61,822 nucleotides of DNA from a virus. Location of the stretch: the IMG/VR virus record IMGVR_UViG_3300046373_000181, positions 1-61,822 of that record; one strand, written 5' to 3'. Shown here in pieces: positions 40,538 to 49,690 of this stretch; the stretch's first letter is position 1; each line of letters begins with the position of its first letter. The notes beneath the pieces were generated by a model that was given only the letters and a program-made list of their open reading frames with translations, did no database searches and was not told the origin of the DNA. A program made the translations under genes and the position numbers.

Positions 40538-41161
40538 TTATTTTTTGTTGAAAATGGCCTTCACCTCATCCGGCGATGCCTGCTTGGTCGTATCCCCATT
40601 CGCTTTTTTTGGTTGACCCATCGCATTAAGACCCGTATCGGCCACAGCCTGAATAGCCGTAGCGGCATCGGTCTTGATTTCGCCAACGTACCCTTCGAAA
40701 TCAGCATCGTCCTTGAAATTGATACCTCTGTCAAATGCCCGTAGTGTCGCCGTTTTAAAGGCATCAGGGGCACCAGCAAGGGCAGCTTCCAGTTGTGAAC
40801 GGCGCGTTTCGATGGTCTTACCCTGTTTCAAACTCGTCACTTCGTTGGCGAGGTTAGTCACCGTCTCGTTTAGAGTTTTGAGCCAGGCTGGCGTGTCGTC
40901 GGGCTTTGCGGGATCATCCGTTGGCTTGGCAGGTTGCTCGGTTGGTTTTTCTTTGGCTTTGTTGACAGCAGTTTGAACGCGTTTGTCAATTTCACCCTGA
41001 AATCCCGTAAGCAAATCTTCCACACCACTGACCGACGCGTCAATCTGACCTTCTTCCGTGACGGTTTTTTCCAGGTAGGCCGCAATCTTTTGGAGTGCTT
41101 CCTCTGAAAACCCCTTCGATTTGTACTTTTCTCGGAGAGAGGCAAGTATCTTGTCTTTCAT
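40538..41161 (-). CDS. capsid scaffolding protein
   Basis: 207 residues. Acidic/basic helices, a Pro-rich hinge (TEQPAKPTDDPAKPDDTP), then a coiled coil (LNETVTNLANEVTSLKQG) and a basic C-terminus: the general design of scaffolds that guide capsid assembly. First gene of the leftward head operon. Confidence 0.72.
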   Translation of the reverse strand: MKDKILASLREKYKSKGFSEEALQKIAAYLEKTVTEEGQIDASVSGVEDLLTGFQGEIDKRVQTAVNKAKEKPTEQPAKPTDDPAKPDDTPAWLKTLNETVTNLANEVTSLKQGKTIETRRSQLEAALAGAPDAFKTATLRAFDRGINFKDDADFEGYVGEIKTDAATAIQAVADTGLNAMGQPKKANGDTTKQASPDEVKAIFNKK

Positions 41162-41202
41162 AAAACGGGTGTTTGTGGTAATAGTTGGGGAGTTATTACG
41201 TG

Positions 41203-41236
41203 CAAATATATCATTATAGACAAGTAAAAAAACAAA
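41203..41236 (-). promoter_or_regulatory. Bacteroidota-type promoter for the head operon
   Basis: Minus strand: TTTG (41236-41233), 22 bases, then TATATTTG (41210-41203), an exact -7 match. The start point is expected about 35 bp before the scaffold ATG. It lies in the 336-bp divergent gap 41162-41497, which otherwise holds array B and no gene. Confidence 0.7.
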
Positions 41237-41395
41237 TATTCCCTTAAATTTACCCGTATTAAGTCGCTAACAATCAATCATTTATGCCTGTTTTGATGCC
41301 ATTTGATATGGTATTCTACCTCTAGTTACAGTATGTTATCTATTAGGCAGTTGCAGTGATAAGGGGCTGAAACTTAATTAGTTGCTCAATTGCAT

Positions 41396-41455
41396 TAAAA
41401 CAAGGAATAAAGCAACGTCTAAAGCGAATTGTAAAGCAGCGGATAAAGCGTAACG
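41396..41455 (+). repeat. phased AAAGC array B (5 x 12 bp)
   Basis: TAAAGC starts at 41408, 41420, 41432 and 41444, exactly 12 bp apart, preceded in phase by a degenerate TAAAAC at 41396. Located 43-102 bp upstream of the terminase small subunit gene. Same word, period, number and strand as array A at 28382-28441. Candidate binding site for a late regulator or for the small terminase (pac-like). Confidence 0.78.
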
Positions 41456-41497
41456 GTACAGGCTATACGGCCAAAAAAAATAAGTAAGTGAAACGCT

Positions 41498-42067
41498 ATG
41501 AGGGCTAAAAGTGAAGGCGAACCCGAGAAATTAACCGATAAGCAGAAACGATTCTGCGACGAATACTTAATTGACAACAATGGCACACAAGCCGCCATAA
41601 GGGCTGGCTATGCCGAATCAAATGCCCGATCGACAGCGAGTGAATTGTTGGGAAATGTTGGGATTCAGGATTATTTGGCTGAACGAAAAGCCATACTTAA
41701 TAAGCAACTCGAAGACAAGTATTTTATCAGCAAAGAACGCGTATTAAGAGAACATGCACGAATTGCCTTTTCAGATATTCGGGCTTTTTTCAACCAAGAT
41801 AACAGCCTAAAAGACTTCTCAGAATTGACGGAAGATGAGGCTGCATCGCTAAGCAGTGTTGAGGTTGATGAGATTAAGGAAAACTTCGTAGTCGTTGGGC
41901 AAACAAAGAAGATAAAAGTCTACGATAAGAAAGGCTCACTAGCTGAAATAGCCAAGATCATGGGCTATTACGCACCGGTTAAGACTGATCACACCACCAA
42001 GGGCGAGTCGCTGAACTCAGGATTCTACGCACTACTCAAAAAAGCCTCAACAAAAGCCAATGACTAG
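41498..42067 (+). CDS. terS: terminase small subunit
   Basis: 189 residues. The N-terminal LTDKQKRFCDEYLIDNNGTQAAIRAGY is the Terminase_2 family helix-turn-helix signature, which recognises the packaging site. The rest is an oligomerisation and C-terminal region. It overlaps the large subunit gene by 8 bases. Confidence 0.92.
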   Translation: MRAKSEGEPEKLTDKQKRFCDEYLIDNNGTQAAIRAGYAESNARSTASELLGNVGIQDYLAERKAILNKQLEDKYFISKERVLREHARIAFSDIRAFFNQDNSLKDFSELTEDEAASLSSVEVDEIKENFVVVGQTKKIKVYDKKGSLAEIAKIMGYYAPVKTDHTTKGESLNSGFYALLKKASTKAND

Positions 42068-43646
42068 CGAACTGGAAGAGGAGGCTGTAGAGCGTATACA
42101 ACTTTGGCAGGAAGACTGGAATCAGTTTGCCTACGAAGTACTGGGCGCCAGGCTTGATAAAGAACAGCAGGCCATCCTGTCCAGTGTTCAAACCAATTCC
42201 AGAACCAGCGTTGCCTCAGGAACAGCACGGGGGAAAGATTTCGTAACGGCAGTTTCGGCGGTTTGCTTTATGTATTTAACGCCACGGTGGAATGATACAG
42301 GCGATTTAATCGAAAATACAAAGGTGGCATTAACCGCCCCATCAGGCAGACAGGTTGACAACATCATGAAGCCTGAGTTTGCCCGACTCTTTCACAAAGC
42401 ACATAGAAACGGATTTGAGTTGCCCGGTCGACTTGTCGCTTCCGACATTCGCACAGATTTTGAAGAGTGGTTCCTAACGGGTTTCCGTGCCGATCCTTAC
42501 CACCACGAAGCCTGGTCAGGCTTTCACGCTGTCAATACCATGTTTGCGGTCACAGAAGCCTCTGGCGTATCCGATGACACATTTGAGGCCATTGAGGGCA
42601 ATTTGCAGGGCAACTCCCGTATGCTGGTTGTGTTCAACCCAAACTCCAAGGTTGGCTACGCGGCTCGAAGTCAGAAGGGGAGTCGATGGACTAAGTTTAG
42701 ACTTAATAGTCTTTCGGCACCAAATGTCGTTGAGAAGCGAATCATCATCCCCGGTCAAGTTGATTACAACTGGGTAGTCGATAAGCTAGAGCTTTGGTGT
42801 AAGAAAATCAGGGCGGATGAGATTGACGAAACGCAGGACGACTTCGAGTTTGAAGGGCAATGGTACCGGCCTAATGATACCGCCAGGAAGAAAGTACTGG
42901 GCAAGTTTCCGAAGGTTGACGAGGGAGCGCTTATTGCCGAACAGTGGATTGAACTGGCAAATGAACGCTGGATTAAATACCATAAGACGAAACGCGTTGA
43001 TCAGTATCCTAATTCATTAAAACTTGGCGTCGACGTAGCTGGTATGGGGCGGGATAGTACCGTATTTGCCTACCGTCGGGGCAACATTGTCACTGAGTTC
43101 TATAAATACAATTCGGGCGGCACTGCGAATCACATGGAAACAGCGGGGCGTATTGTGAATATACTCAAAAGCGACCCCAAATCATTGGCCTTTGTCGACA
43201 CTATTGGTGAAGGGGCGGGCGTCATATCAGCCACCAATCAGGCTGGTTATAGCAAACAAGCGTTTTCCTGTAAATATTCCGAATCAGCAAAGGATACTAG
43301 CGACAAACCACTTAATGATCTGACCGGACAATACACCTTTGCCAATATGAGGGCGTATCTGTATTGGGCAGTAAGAGATTGGCTTGATCCAAAGAACTAC
43401 CCGGAAGGTACACTAGAAATGTATTTGCCGATGTTGCCGCCGAATGACAGCCTGTTGGAAGAGGCCACCGAAATACAGTGGTCATTTCAATCCAACGGGA
43501 ACATCATCATTGAACCCAAAGAAGACATTATCGAACGGCTCAAGCGCTCGACCGATGAGTTTGACGCCCTGGCCAATACATTCTACCCCACAAAAGCGCC
43601 AATAAATTCAGAAACACTTAGAAGAACACTCTCTGGCATGCGCTAG
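42060..43646 (+). CDS. terL: terminase large subunit
   Basis: 528 residues. ATPase and nuclease that packages DNA into the head. An unusual Walker A-like loop SGTARGKD (53-60) has Asp where Ser/Thr is normal. The nuclease domain begins LGVDVAGMGRDSTVFAY, with a second acidic motif FVDTIGEGAGV and late acidic residues EFDALAN. Gene order confirms the role. Confidence 0.92.
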   Translation: MTSELEEEAVERIQLWQEDWNQFAYEVLGARLDKEQQAILSSVQTNSRTSVASGTARGKDFVTAVSAVCFMYLTPRWNDTGDLIENTKVALTAPSGRQVDNIMKPEFARLFHKAHRNGFELPGRLVASDIRTDFEEWFLTGFRADPYHHEAWSGFHAVNTMFAVTEASGVSDDTFEAIEGNLQGNSRMLVVFNPNSKVGYAARSQKGSRWTKFRLNSLSAPNVVEKRIIIPGQVDYNWVVDKLELWCKKIRADEIDETQDDFEFEGQWYRPNDTARKKVLGKFPKVDEGALIAEQWIELANERWIKYHKTKRVDQYPNSLKLGVDVAGMGRDSTVFAYRRGNIVTEFYKYNSGGTANHMETAGRIVNILKSDPKSLAFVDTIGEGAGVISATNQAGYSKQAFSCKYSESAKDTSDKPLNDLTGQYTFANMRAYLYWAVRDWLDPKNYPEGTLEMYLPMLPPNDSLLEEATEIQWSFQSNGNIIIEPKEDIIERLKRSTDEFDALANTFYPTKAPINSETLRRTLSGMR

Positions 43647-43675
43647 ATACTCACTAAAAACTTTGTACACCAGTC

Positions 43676-45070
43676 ATGACCAACGATCAGCTTACCGCCC
43701 TGCTTACCAATAATGACAAAGCCAAAATCATTACGGCACTCAAGGGAATCAAACCGGAAATTAAACTTGATGAGCTGAAAAAGCAGTTCAGTATACAAGG
43801 TCATGCCGTGTTAGACGTTTCAAAGCGTCCAAACAAAAAAGTAGAAACCGACGAAGGTACGAGTATGGAGTACGTAAATCGGATCGCCGTCAGTCTTCAG
43901 GAGTTGATTTGTGAGCGCGCGGTGTCATTCCTATTTGGCTCTCCGGTCAAGATACAGTGTGACCCGTTGGATGAGAATGAAAACCTTATACTGAAAGCCT
44001 TGAATAGAGTCTTGAAAGATAATAAGATGGACTCATTTAGCGCGGAAGTTGCCCTGGAGTTATTTCGGTCTACAGAAGTAGCTGAATGTTGGTTTGTGGT
44101 GCCCGTTAAAAAGACATACAAACGGTACGGCTTCGACAGCAAAGCAAAAGTTAAATGCACGATGTTTTCACCTTGGAATGGCGATGTACTATACCCATTG
44201 TTTTCAGATACCGGCGATTTGATTGCGTTTAGTCGGGAGTATATAGTTTCTGAAGAGGGAAAGAAAGTGACGTATTTTGAAACATACACAGACGAAGTAA
44301 AGCAAGTCTGGAAGAAAGTCGGACAAGATTGGGAAGCTGAAGAACCCATAACCAATGTAATTGGTAAAATACCCATTGTGTATGCATCCCAAACCGGTCC
44401 AGAATGGGAAAATGTTCAGCCACTAATTGACCGAATTGAAAAGCTTCTTTCAAACCACGCTGACACAACCGATTACCACGCCAGCCCAACGCTGTTCGCA
44501 AAGGGAGAGATCACCATCATGCCGAAAAAGGGAGAGTCAGGCAAACTGATTGCTGGGGATGCCCTTTCAGAACTGTCTTATGTGTCACTCGACCAAGCCC
44601 CCGAAATGGTGAAGTTTGAATACGATACGTTGCTTTCTTTGGTCTATGCCCTCTCACAAACGCCAAACATCAGCTTTGAGGCCATGAAAGGACTGGGTGA
44701 TATATCGGGTGTAGCGTTTGACCGATTGTTTGTCGATGCCAAGCTGAAGGTTAAAAAGAAACGCCGGATCTTTGACGCGTATCTCGAACGAAGAACCAAT
44801 TTGATACTGGCCTTGCTTTCAACCATTAAAACAAACTTGTCCGATACTTGCGATATTATTGACATTGATGCCGTAGTTCAGCCGTTCACTTTTGAAGATC
44901 AAAAGGAAATGGTTGATACGCTGACCACGGCCGTATCGGGCGGGATTCTAAGTAAGAAAACAGCGGTTAAGCTATCGGGCCTGGTAGACGACGTAGATAA
45001 GGAATTTGATCAGATAACCGAGGAGGAAGCAACGGCCAACACCCTAAACATTGCCCCTGGCGCTATATGA
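43676..45070 (+). CDS. portal protein (SPP1 gp6-like)
   Basis: 464 residues. The N-terminal and core pattern (MEYVNRIAVSLQELICERAVSFLFG, YDTLLSLVYALSQTPNISFEAMKG..SGVAFDRLF) matches the Gp6-type portal family. Forms the dodecameric DNA channel at one capsid vertex. It overlaps the next gene by 4 bases. Confidence 0.88.
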   Translation: MTNDQLTALLTNNDKAKIITALKGIKPEIKLDELKKQFSIQGHAVLDVSKRPNKKVETDEGTSMEYVNRIAVSLQELICERAVSFLFGSPVKIQCDPLDENENLILKALNRVLKDNKMDSFSAEVALELFRSTEVAECWFVVPVKKTYKRYGFDSKAKVKCTMFSPWNGDVLYPLFSDTGDLIAFSREYIVSEEGKKVTYFETYTDEVKQVWKKVGQDWEAEEPITNVIGKIPIVYASQTGPEWENVQPLIDRIEKLLSNHADTTDYHASPTLFAKGEITIMPKKGESGKLIAGDALSELSYVSLDQAPEMVKFEYDTLLSLVYALSQTPNISFEAMKGLGDISGVAFDRLFVDAKLKVKKKRRIFDAYLERRTNLILALLSTIKTNLSDTCDIIDIDAVVQPFTFEDQKEMVDTLTTAVSGGILSKKTAVKLSGLVDDVDKEFDQITEEEATANTLNIAPGAI

Positions 45071-46125
45071 CCCGCCCTTTATCCAAATGGGAGTTAGAAC
45101 ACCTCTCGCGCATGGATGCCTACGCCCGGCAGGTCGAACGGCTCTACCGGTCGCTAATCGATGAGGTGGCCAGAAGCGTAGCCCAAAGCAGCGTTACCAG
45201 CAAAGACACACCCTTTAGCTTTGACGACTACCCACTGGCGAGGATAAAGGTGGATATACTCTTATCAACCCTGGCCAATAATGTGCAGGTGCTGATCGGT
45301 AGTGGAACAGGCTCGGCCTGGAATCTCTCGAATAGCAAGAACGATGAGCTGGTATCGAACGTGTTTGCCGATGCCGGTATCAGCGAATCCCGACTATCCC
45401 CGTTCAACCAGCGCAACCTGGATGGACTGGTCAGCTTTCAGGCCCGAAGTGTGAACGGGCTCACGCTGTCAAACCGGGTCTGGACTTACTCGCAGCAGTT
45501 CAGAGGAGAATTAGAACTGGGTATTGATACGGCGCTACTGGAGGGAACCTCAGCCAGTAAACTAGCCACACGGCTCAAAAAGTATCTCAACAGGCCCGAT
45601 GATTTGTTTCGGCGGGTACGAACGAATCGGGGTAACCTGGTGCTATCCAAACACGCGGCTGCGTTTCATCCCGGCCAGGGTGTGTATAAAAGTTCGTACA
45701 GGAACGCGGAACGGTTAGCGCGAACCGAAATTAACACCGCCTATCGAACGGCGGATTTCGAACGCTATCAACAGTTGCCGTTCGTAGTGGGTATCCGGGT
45801 GCAGCGCAGCAACAATACCAAATCATCCTGTGACGTTTGCCCATCCTTAGTTGGGATCTATCCAGCCAACTATAAGTTTGCAGGATTCCACGCAAATTGT
45901 CGATGTTTCACCACAACGATACTGGCAACAAAAGAAGAACTATCTCAGCTAACCCGCTCCCTAATGGCTGGCAATGGCGTTGGTAGCTTTCAAAGCCGCA
46001 ATGAAGTCAAGGGAGTGCCCGCCAATTACACCGACTGGATTGAGAAGAACCGAGAACGACTGAGCCGGGCTAAAAGCCTGCCCCAGTTCATTACGGACAA
46101 CCCGGTGTATAGTGGTGGGCTTTAA
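45067..46125 (+). CDS. minor head protein (Mu gpF / SPP1 gp7-like)
   Basis: 352 residues. ARTEINTAYRTADFERYQ and CDVCPSLVGIYP..FAGFHANCRC are the signature of the phage Mu gpF-like head morphogenesis domain, with paired Cys/His. Few copies are incorporated at the portal in known systems. Last gene of the rightward packaging operon. Confidence 0.85.
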   Translation: MTRPLSKWELEHLSRMDAYARQVERLYRSLIDEVARSVAQSSVTSKDTPFSFDDYPLARIKVDILLSTLANNVQVLIGSGTGSAWNLSNSKNDELVSNVFADAGISESRLSPFNQRNLDGLVSFQARSVNGLTLSNRVWTYSQQFRGELELGIDTALLEGTSASKLATRLKKYLNRPDDLFRRVRTNRGNLVLSKHAAAFHPGQGVYKSSYRNAERLARTEINTAYRTADFERYQQLPFVVGIRVQRSNNTKSSCDVCPSLVGIYPANYKFAGFHANCRCFTTTILATKEELSQLTRSLMAGNGVGSFQSRNEVKGVPANYTDWIEKNRERLSRAKSLPQFITDNPVYSGGL

Positions 46126-46130
46126 TGAAA

Positions 46131-46171
46131 CTGCCCACCCCTTTGCATACTTTGCGTATAGGGATGGGCAG
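46131..46171. terminator. hairpin between convergent operons
   Basis: CTGCCCA (46131-46137) pairs with TGGGCAG (46165-46171), extended inside by CCCT/AGGG. U-tracts are weak on both strands, but the position between convergent genes supports a terminator. Confidence 0.5.
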
Positions 46172-46174
46172 GTA

Positions 46175-46375
46175 CTAGGAAAACGCATCCCCTTTTTTGT
46201 ATTCTATTGGCGTGTCATCCGGATTAGGGTGGTATACGGCCTGAATGTATTCTTCGGTATTGAAATCATAGGCAATACCGCCTGCTAACAAATAGCCTTC
46301 GGATAAGTACTGGACCATAGTGACCTCCATTTGGCTGATGCTACCAGTTCGCTCGATGATGTAAGGCTTTTTCAT
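46175..46375 (-). CDS. DUF1737-like small protein
   Basis: 66 residues. VQYLSEGYLLAGGIAYDF..YIQAVY fits the short DUF1737 pattern (V..L..GW.L.GG.........QA). Function of that family is unknown. Last gene of a leftward cluster of small genes. Confidence 0.55.
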   Translation of the reverse strand: MKKPYIIERTGSISQMEVTMVQYLSEGYLLAGGIAYDFNTEEYIQAVYHPNPDDTPIEYKKGDAFS

Positions 46376-46412
46376 TGGAGTTTAGTTTATTTTCTACGCA
46401 AGGTAAAACACT

Positions 46413-46694
46413 TTACTTTAACGGCACACCCATCAGCACCTGTTTAGTACACTCCCCATTTAGCCAATCCACACCAAGCACGGCAATAGCACGGCCCTGA
46501 ACAGTACTGAGCTTATCAATACCATCGTAGGTTCTCCGGTCTTCCACAAGTATATCCAATACTTCACTGTAGCCCTCCCGAATAGCCCGGTTGATGGGTT
46601 TGTTCATTGCCACATCAGCCAGGCGGGCTTTAAGATCCTGAATGGTCTGCTTTATCTGCGCTTCGGTTGGCACTACCTTTTCAATTGCTTCCAT
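46413..46694 (-). CDS. hypothetical helical protein, 93 aa
   Basis: A largely helical protein (EAQIKQTIQDLKARLADVA) with a C-terminal part containing Trp and Cys. No domain recognised. Confidence 0.5.
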   Translation of the reverse strand: MEAIEKVVPTEAQIKQTIQDLKARLADVAMNKPINRAIREGYSEVLDILVEDRRTYDGIDKLSTVQGRAIAVLGVDWLNGECTKQVLMGVPLK

Positions 46695-46710
46695 AGGTCT
46701 ACTGATTCAG

Positions 46711-46902
46711 TTAATTCTTAACATGCGTATACTCGGCATCCTTGATGCGCTTAACTACGTCTAACTCCAGCTTCGTGATAATAAAATTATCACTGAATTC
46801 GCCTTGCTCCCGAAGATGGGCCAGATAATCTGTGGCCTTTTCCATGGTAGAAAAAACACCTTCTAGGCCTTCGTATCTTCGTTCAACTACGTAAATAATC
46901 AT
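46711..46902 (-). CDS. hypothetical protein, 63 aa
   Basis: The pattern IIYVVERRYEGLEGVFSTMEKATDYL is like small phage proteins in which a beta hairpin precedes a helix. Function unknown. Confidence 0.5.
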   Translation of the reverse strand: MIIYVVERRYEGLEGVFSTMEKATDYLAHLREQGEFSDNFIITKLELDVVKRIKDAEYTHVKN

Positions 46903-46980
46903 GATATTTTTGTTTTCATCATACTTAACTATACCGGCTCTTCCGGCTCGTATCGGGCTTGAGGTGTCGACCCCGTCGGG

Positions 46981-47394
46981 TTATTTCACGCTTGTAACTT
47001 TCCAGTTTGTATTGATCTGATCACGCAGACGGAAGTACTCGCGGCCTAACGCATCGAAACGATCCTGATCGAGAGGCACTTCCCCACGGGCCATACGGCT
47101 GCGCTCATCAATAATGGCATCAATCCGCCTTTGCAACGGCTCATTTTTCTTAGCGACAGATTGGGTGCGTTCGTACTCCGACCTAATGCCTTCGCCCTCC
47201 TTCTGAGTAGCAGCCAGACGCGCTTCGCTTTGCTCAAGCCGGGTCTCGCTGGCCAGCCGGGAAAGGCGCAATTGTTCAAGTTCCTGACTACTCGTAATTG
47301 CGGCCTGGCGTTCGTTCTGAAACAACTTAACAGCCAGCACACCCATAGTGCCGCAAATAATAAAGGTAACGATGTATAGAATCATGGTTTTCAT
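46981..47394 (-). CDS. membrane-anchored coiled-coil protein, spanin-like
   Basis: I start at ATG 47394 (MKTMILYIVTF), giving 137 residues. The N-terminal extension back to 47523 is not membrane-like and overlaps the upstream gene. One N-terminal membrane helix is followed by a long heptad-rich charged region (ELEQLRLSRLASETRLEQSE). The layout equals that of Rz-type inner-membrane spanins, but the location is away from the endolysin. Confidence 0.5.
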   Translation of the reverse strand: MKTMILYIVTFIICGTMGVLAVKLFQNERQAAITSSQELEQLRLSRLASETRLEQSEARLAATQKEGEGIRSEYERTQSVAKKNEPLQRRIDAIIDERSRMARGEVPLDQDRFDALGREYFRLRDQINTNWKVTSVK

Positions 47395-47452
47395 TATTTC
47401 TCTTTGCTTATCCCGTCGGGCAGGCGAACGGTGCTGGTGAGTTGGTAGGTGG

Positions 47453-47818
47453 TCATAATTCACTAAATGTAACGGACTCACTGTAATAGCCGTTTGATTC
47501 ACCGTAGAATCGTATATCAACATAGCCCTTTATGGTGGCGAATTGATAGAACGTCCATGTATAGGATTCCTGATAATCAGGAATAGCAACACCTTCGGGA
47601 TTCTGCTGACTAGTACGTTCCTCAGCCTTTAGAATGGGGCTATCAATTAGGTCGCTAAGTTCGCCTACAATGTCGTTAATTTGAACAGACTCACAACAAT
47701 CCTGTAAGTGATAAAGGCCATACCGACTTCCGTCCAACATTGTGAATGTTAGTGAATCAATAGTCTGGTCAATGGTTTTTATGGTTTTACCAACCAGCAC
47801 ACTTAAGTCATTTTCCAT
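47453..47818 (-). CDS. DUF7448-like phage protein, 121 aa
   Basis: LDGSRYGLYHLQDCCESVQI, DLIDSPILKAEE and IKGYVDIRFYGESNGYYSES are words of a small-protein family common in phages (DUF7448 as I recall it). Function unknown. Well conserved, so surely a real gene. Confidence 0.65.
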   Translation of the reverse strand: MENDLSVLVGKTIKTIDQTIDSLTFTMLDGSRYGLYHLQDCCESVQINDIVGELSDLIDSPILKAEERTSQQNPEGVAIPDYQESYTWTFYQFATIKGYVDIRFYGESNGYYSESVTFSEL

Positions 47819-47867
47819 ACTTTCTTCTCTCCTGTTTACTCCTCCCGCAGCAGCGGCAAGGCGGGGG

Positions 47868-48077
47868 TTAGTTAATTGGCTTAATTACTATATCCTGATC
47901 TGGTCGCAAATACTTATAGACCTCATGGGCAGCGTTACAAAAGCTAATCCCATTCTTATACATAGACAAAACACTCTCCATGTCAGGGTGGTACGTTTCG
48001 CCTATAATCCAGCTCACCACCTCCGTTACATCCTTGTAATAGTCCTCAAAGTATTGGTCGTTCATTTCGCTAAGCAT
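47868..48077 (-). CDS. hypothetical protein, 69 aa
   Basis: An acidic, aromatic-rich small protein (NDQYFEDYYKDVTEVVSWI). The ATG at 48077 overlaps the end of the upstream 51-residue gene. Starting at the second Met (48065) would remove most of that overlap. Confidence 0.5.
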   Translation of the reverse strand: MLSEMNDQYFEDYYKDVTEVVSWIIGETYHPDMESVLSMYKNGISFCNAAHEVYKYLRPDQDIVIKPIN

Positions 48078-48217
48078 TTAGGGGTTCCGCCTGCCTGCAC
48101 AAACACGCCACAGGTCCGGCATTTTACGGTACTGACGCTGCCCGCGTTCTCAATCTGCCAGCTGGCTTTGCAGACCGTTTCGTAAACCAGCTTCTCGGGT
48201 GGTGGGGTGGTGGTCAT
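48062..48217 (-). CDS. 51-residue Cys-motif protein
   Basis: ATG at 48217, TGA at 48064-48062. Contains C16, CRTC (33-36) and C48, a possible zinc site. Its ATG overlaps the previous gene's stop (48214) by 4 bases, good evidence for a small coupled gene. Confidence 0.5.
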   Translation of the reverse strand: MTTTPPPEKLVYETVCKASWQIENAGSVSTVKCRTCGVFVQAGGTPKCLAK

Positions 48218-48432
48218 GGTTCTACTCGTTCAGTTTCAGCCGGGTCTATCAAATAGCCCGCATACTCGCCCGCAATAACCTGATACAACCGGCCGAAGTC
48301 ATTATCATCATACCACCTCACCGAAAACACGTTGCCAACCTGTTTATTGAAGTAATACCACGAAATTCGGTTATTGGCGGATATAATCTTAACGGCAAAT
48401 TCGTCCATATCGCTCGTGTTTGGCCCGCTCAC
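48214..48432 (-). CDS. hypothetical protein, 72 aa
   Basis: A beta-rich small protein (DEFAVKIISANNRISWYYF..FSVRWYDDNDFGR). The start may be Met at 48408 instead of 48432. No family recognised. Confidence 0.5.
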   Translation of the reverse strand: MSGPNTSDMDEFAVKIISANNRISWYYFNKQVGNVFSVRWYDDNDFGRLYQVIAGEYAGYLIDPAETERVEP

Positions 48433-48453
48433 GTTTGGCGGGGGCTGGGGTGG

Positions 48454-48717
48454 TTATTGCTTGCAACCGGGCTCCCAGTCCTGCACTAGCTTCGTATAGC
48501 CTTCACGTTTGTATGGTAACTCCATACCACCCGTATTAATCAAGGCAAAGCCCGCACCACCCCAAATGGTAGCTCCCACTTCGGGTACTATCGTCGGGTT
48601 CAGGATTTCTAATCTTGGTTGACCGGCCGGTCCATCTTTTGGGTCACGAGCTTCCAATACTAAGGTAATGCCCCCCGTGTACGTTACTACGTCGGTAATT
48701 CTTGCATCTAAGGCCAT
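48454..48717 (-). CDS. hypothetical protein, 87 aa
   Basis: Gly-rich with beta-strand pattern (ITDVVTYTGGITLVLEARD). It overlaps the upstream gene by 10 bases. Function unknown. Confidence 0.5.
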   Translation of the reverse strand: MALDARITDVVTYTGGITLVLEARDPKDGPAGQPRLEILNPTIVPEVGATIWGGAGFALINTGGMELPYKREGYTKLVQDWEPGCKQ

Positions 48718-48890
48718 ACAGGTTGTATTTTAATAATTTGACATAATTCGTAACGTTCACCTTTGTGGTCGTACATACCCCAAATCGCTTCCTCAGCGGA
48801 ACAAAAAGGATTAGGACTACACAGATACGTCTTGGTAAGTGTATCATACCAGACGGCAATGACATTAGGTTCTAATGAGTGATCTCTCAT
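48708..48890 (-). CDS. hypothetical protein, 60 aa
   Basis: A compact protein with three Cys and a pattern (VIAVWYDTLTKTYLCS..EEAIWGMYDHKGERYEL) suggesting a beta sheet with one helix. Supported by overlap with the downstream gene. Confidence 0.5.
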   Translation of the reverse strand: MRDHSLEPNVIAVWYDTLTKTYLCSPNPFCSAEEAIWGMYDHKGERYELCQIIKIQPVWP

Positions 48891-48957
48891 AATATTTTTC
48901 TCGTCTTCCCTTTCCCCTTCCTCCCTGCCGGTGGGCCAGCGCGGGGCAGGGTGAGGG

Positions 48958-49623
48958 TTAAATATTTAATTCAGCCATTATTGCCGTAATCATTGCAGCG
49001 TCCTGACGGGTTTGAACGTCAAGCCGCAAGTCCATTTTCTTAGATTCAATACGAACTACATAAGGGGAAATAGGCGGTTCAATCGGAGGATTGATAGCAT
49101 CAGATGTAACAACCTTATCGGATTGCTCAGTCAAGGTATCAATAACCCAATCGGGAATGACAGTTTCTTTGGGTACCTTTCTCGCTTCTTCAACCTTTTT
49201 TTGTATTTCAATAACAGCAGCAGGTAAAGGGGCAGAGGATAATGGCTCGATTTTCGGATCAGTATCGGTTATTTCCTGTTTTGATTTATGCGTCTTATGT
49301 GCGTTGGCCCGCATTTGCAAAAGAATCTGTTCAGGAGTTAGTTGATAAAGCTTTTTGGTTTTTCTAAACCAGTTGGGCTCCGTTGCAACCATATTCATTT
49401 CCAAACCGTCCAAGTCCCGGAGCGCATCGAAAAACGATGGCTTTAACTCGTAGCGCAGTAAGAAGTTGTCAACGTCAACCTTCTCAAAGGTATCAATTGC
49501 CAATACGCCCACCAATTCATTCAGGGCTTTCATATACCGCTGTCGGGCGGCATCGCCTAACAAAGATCGTGTTACGGCCGTAACGGCAGGTTCTCGGCTT
49601 GTGGTATCCTGTGCAGTTTCCAT
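48958..49623 (-). CDS. hypothetical helical protein, 221 aa
   Basis: I start at ATG 49623 (METAQDTTS). The upstream extension to 49692 would overlap the divergent gene. The central part is Lys/Gln-rich, the end (RLDVQTRQDAAMITAIMAELNI) helical. First gene of the leftward small-gene cluster, divergent from an HTH regulator that may control it. Confidence 0.55.
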   Translation of the reverse strand: METAQDTTSREPAVTAVTRSLLGDAARQRYMKALNELVGVLAIDTFEKVDVDNFLLRYELKPSFFDALRDLDGLEMNMVATEPNWFRKTKKLYQLTPEQILLQMRANAHKTHKSKQEITDTDPKIEPLSSAPLPAAVIEIQKKVEEARKVPKETVIPDWVIDTLTEQSDKVVTSDAINPPIEPPISPYVVRIESKKMDLRLDVQTRQDAAMITAIMAELNI

Positions 49624-49690
49624 GACATAAATATACAACAAGTAGTGTAATATACAATGAAATATGTAGTATATTTTCGTACCTTTCGGC
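49624..49690. promoter_or_regulatory. divergent promoter/operator gap
   Basis: 67 AT-rich bases between divergent genes, with repeated words (GTAGTGTAATATAC, GTAGTATATTTT, TGTA-ATA-TACA) consistent with overlapping promoters and operator half-sites. TATATTTA near the leftward start resembles a -7 box. The boxes cannot be fixed with confidence. Confidence 0.4.
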
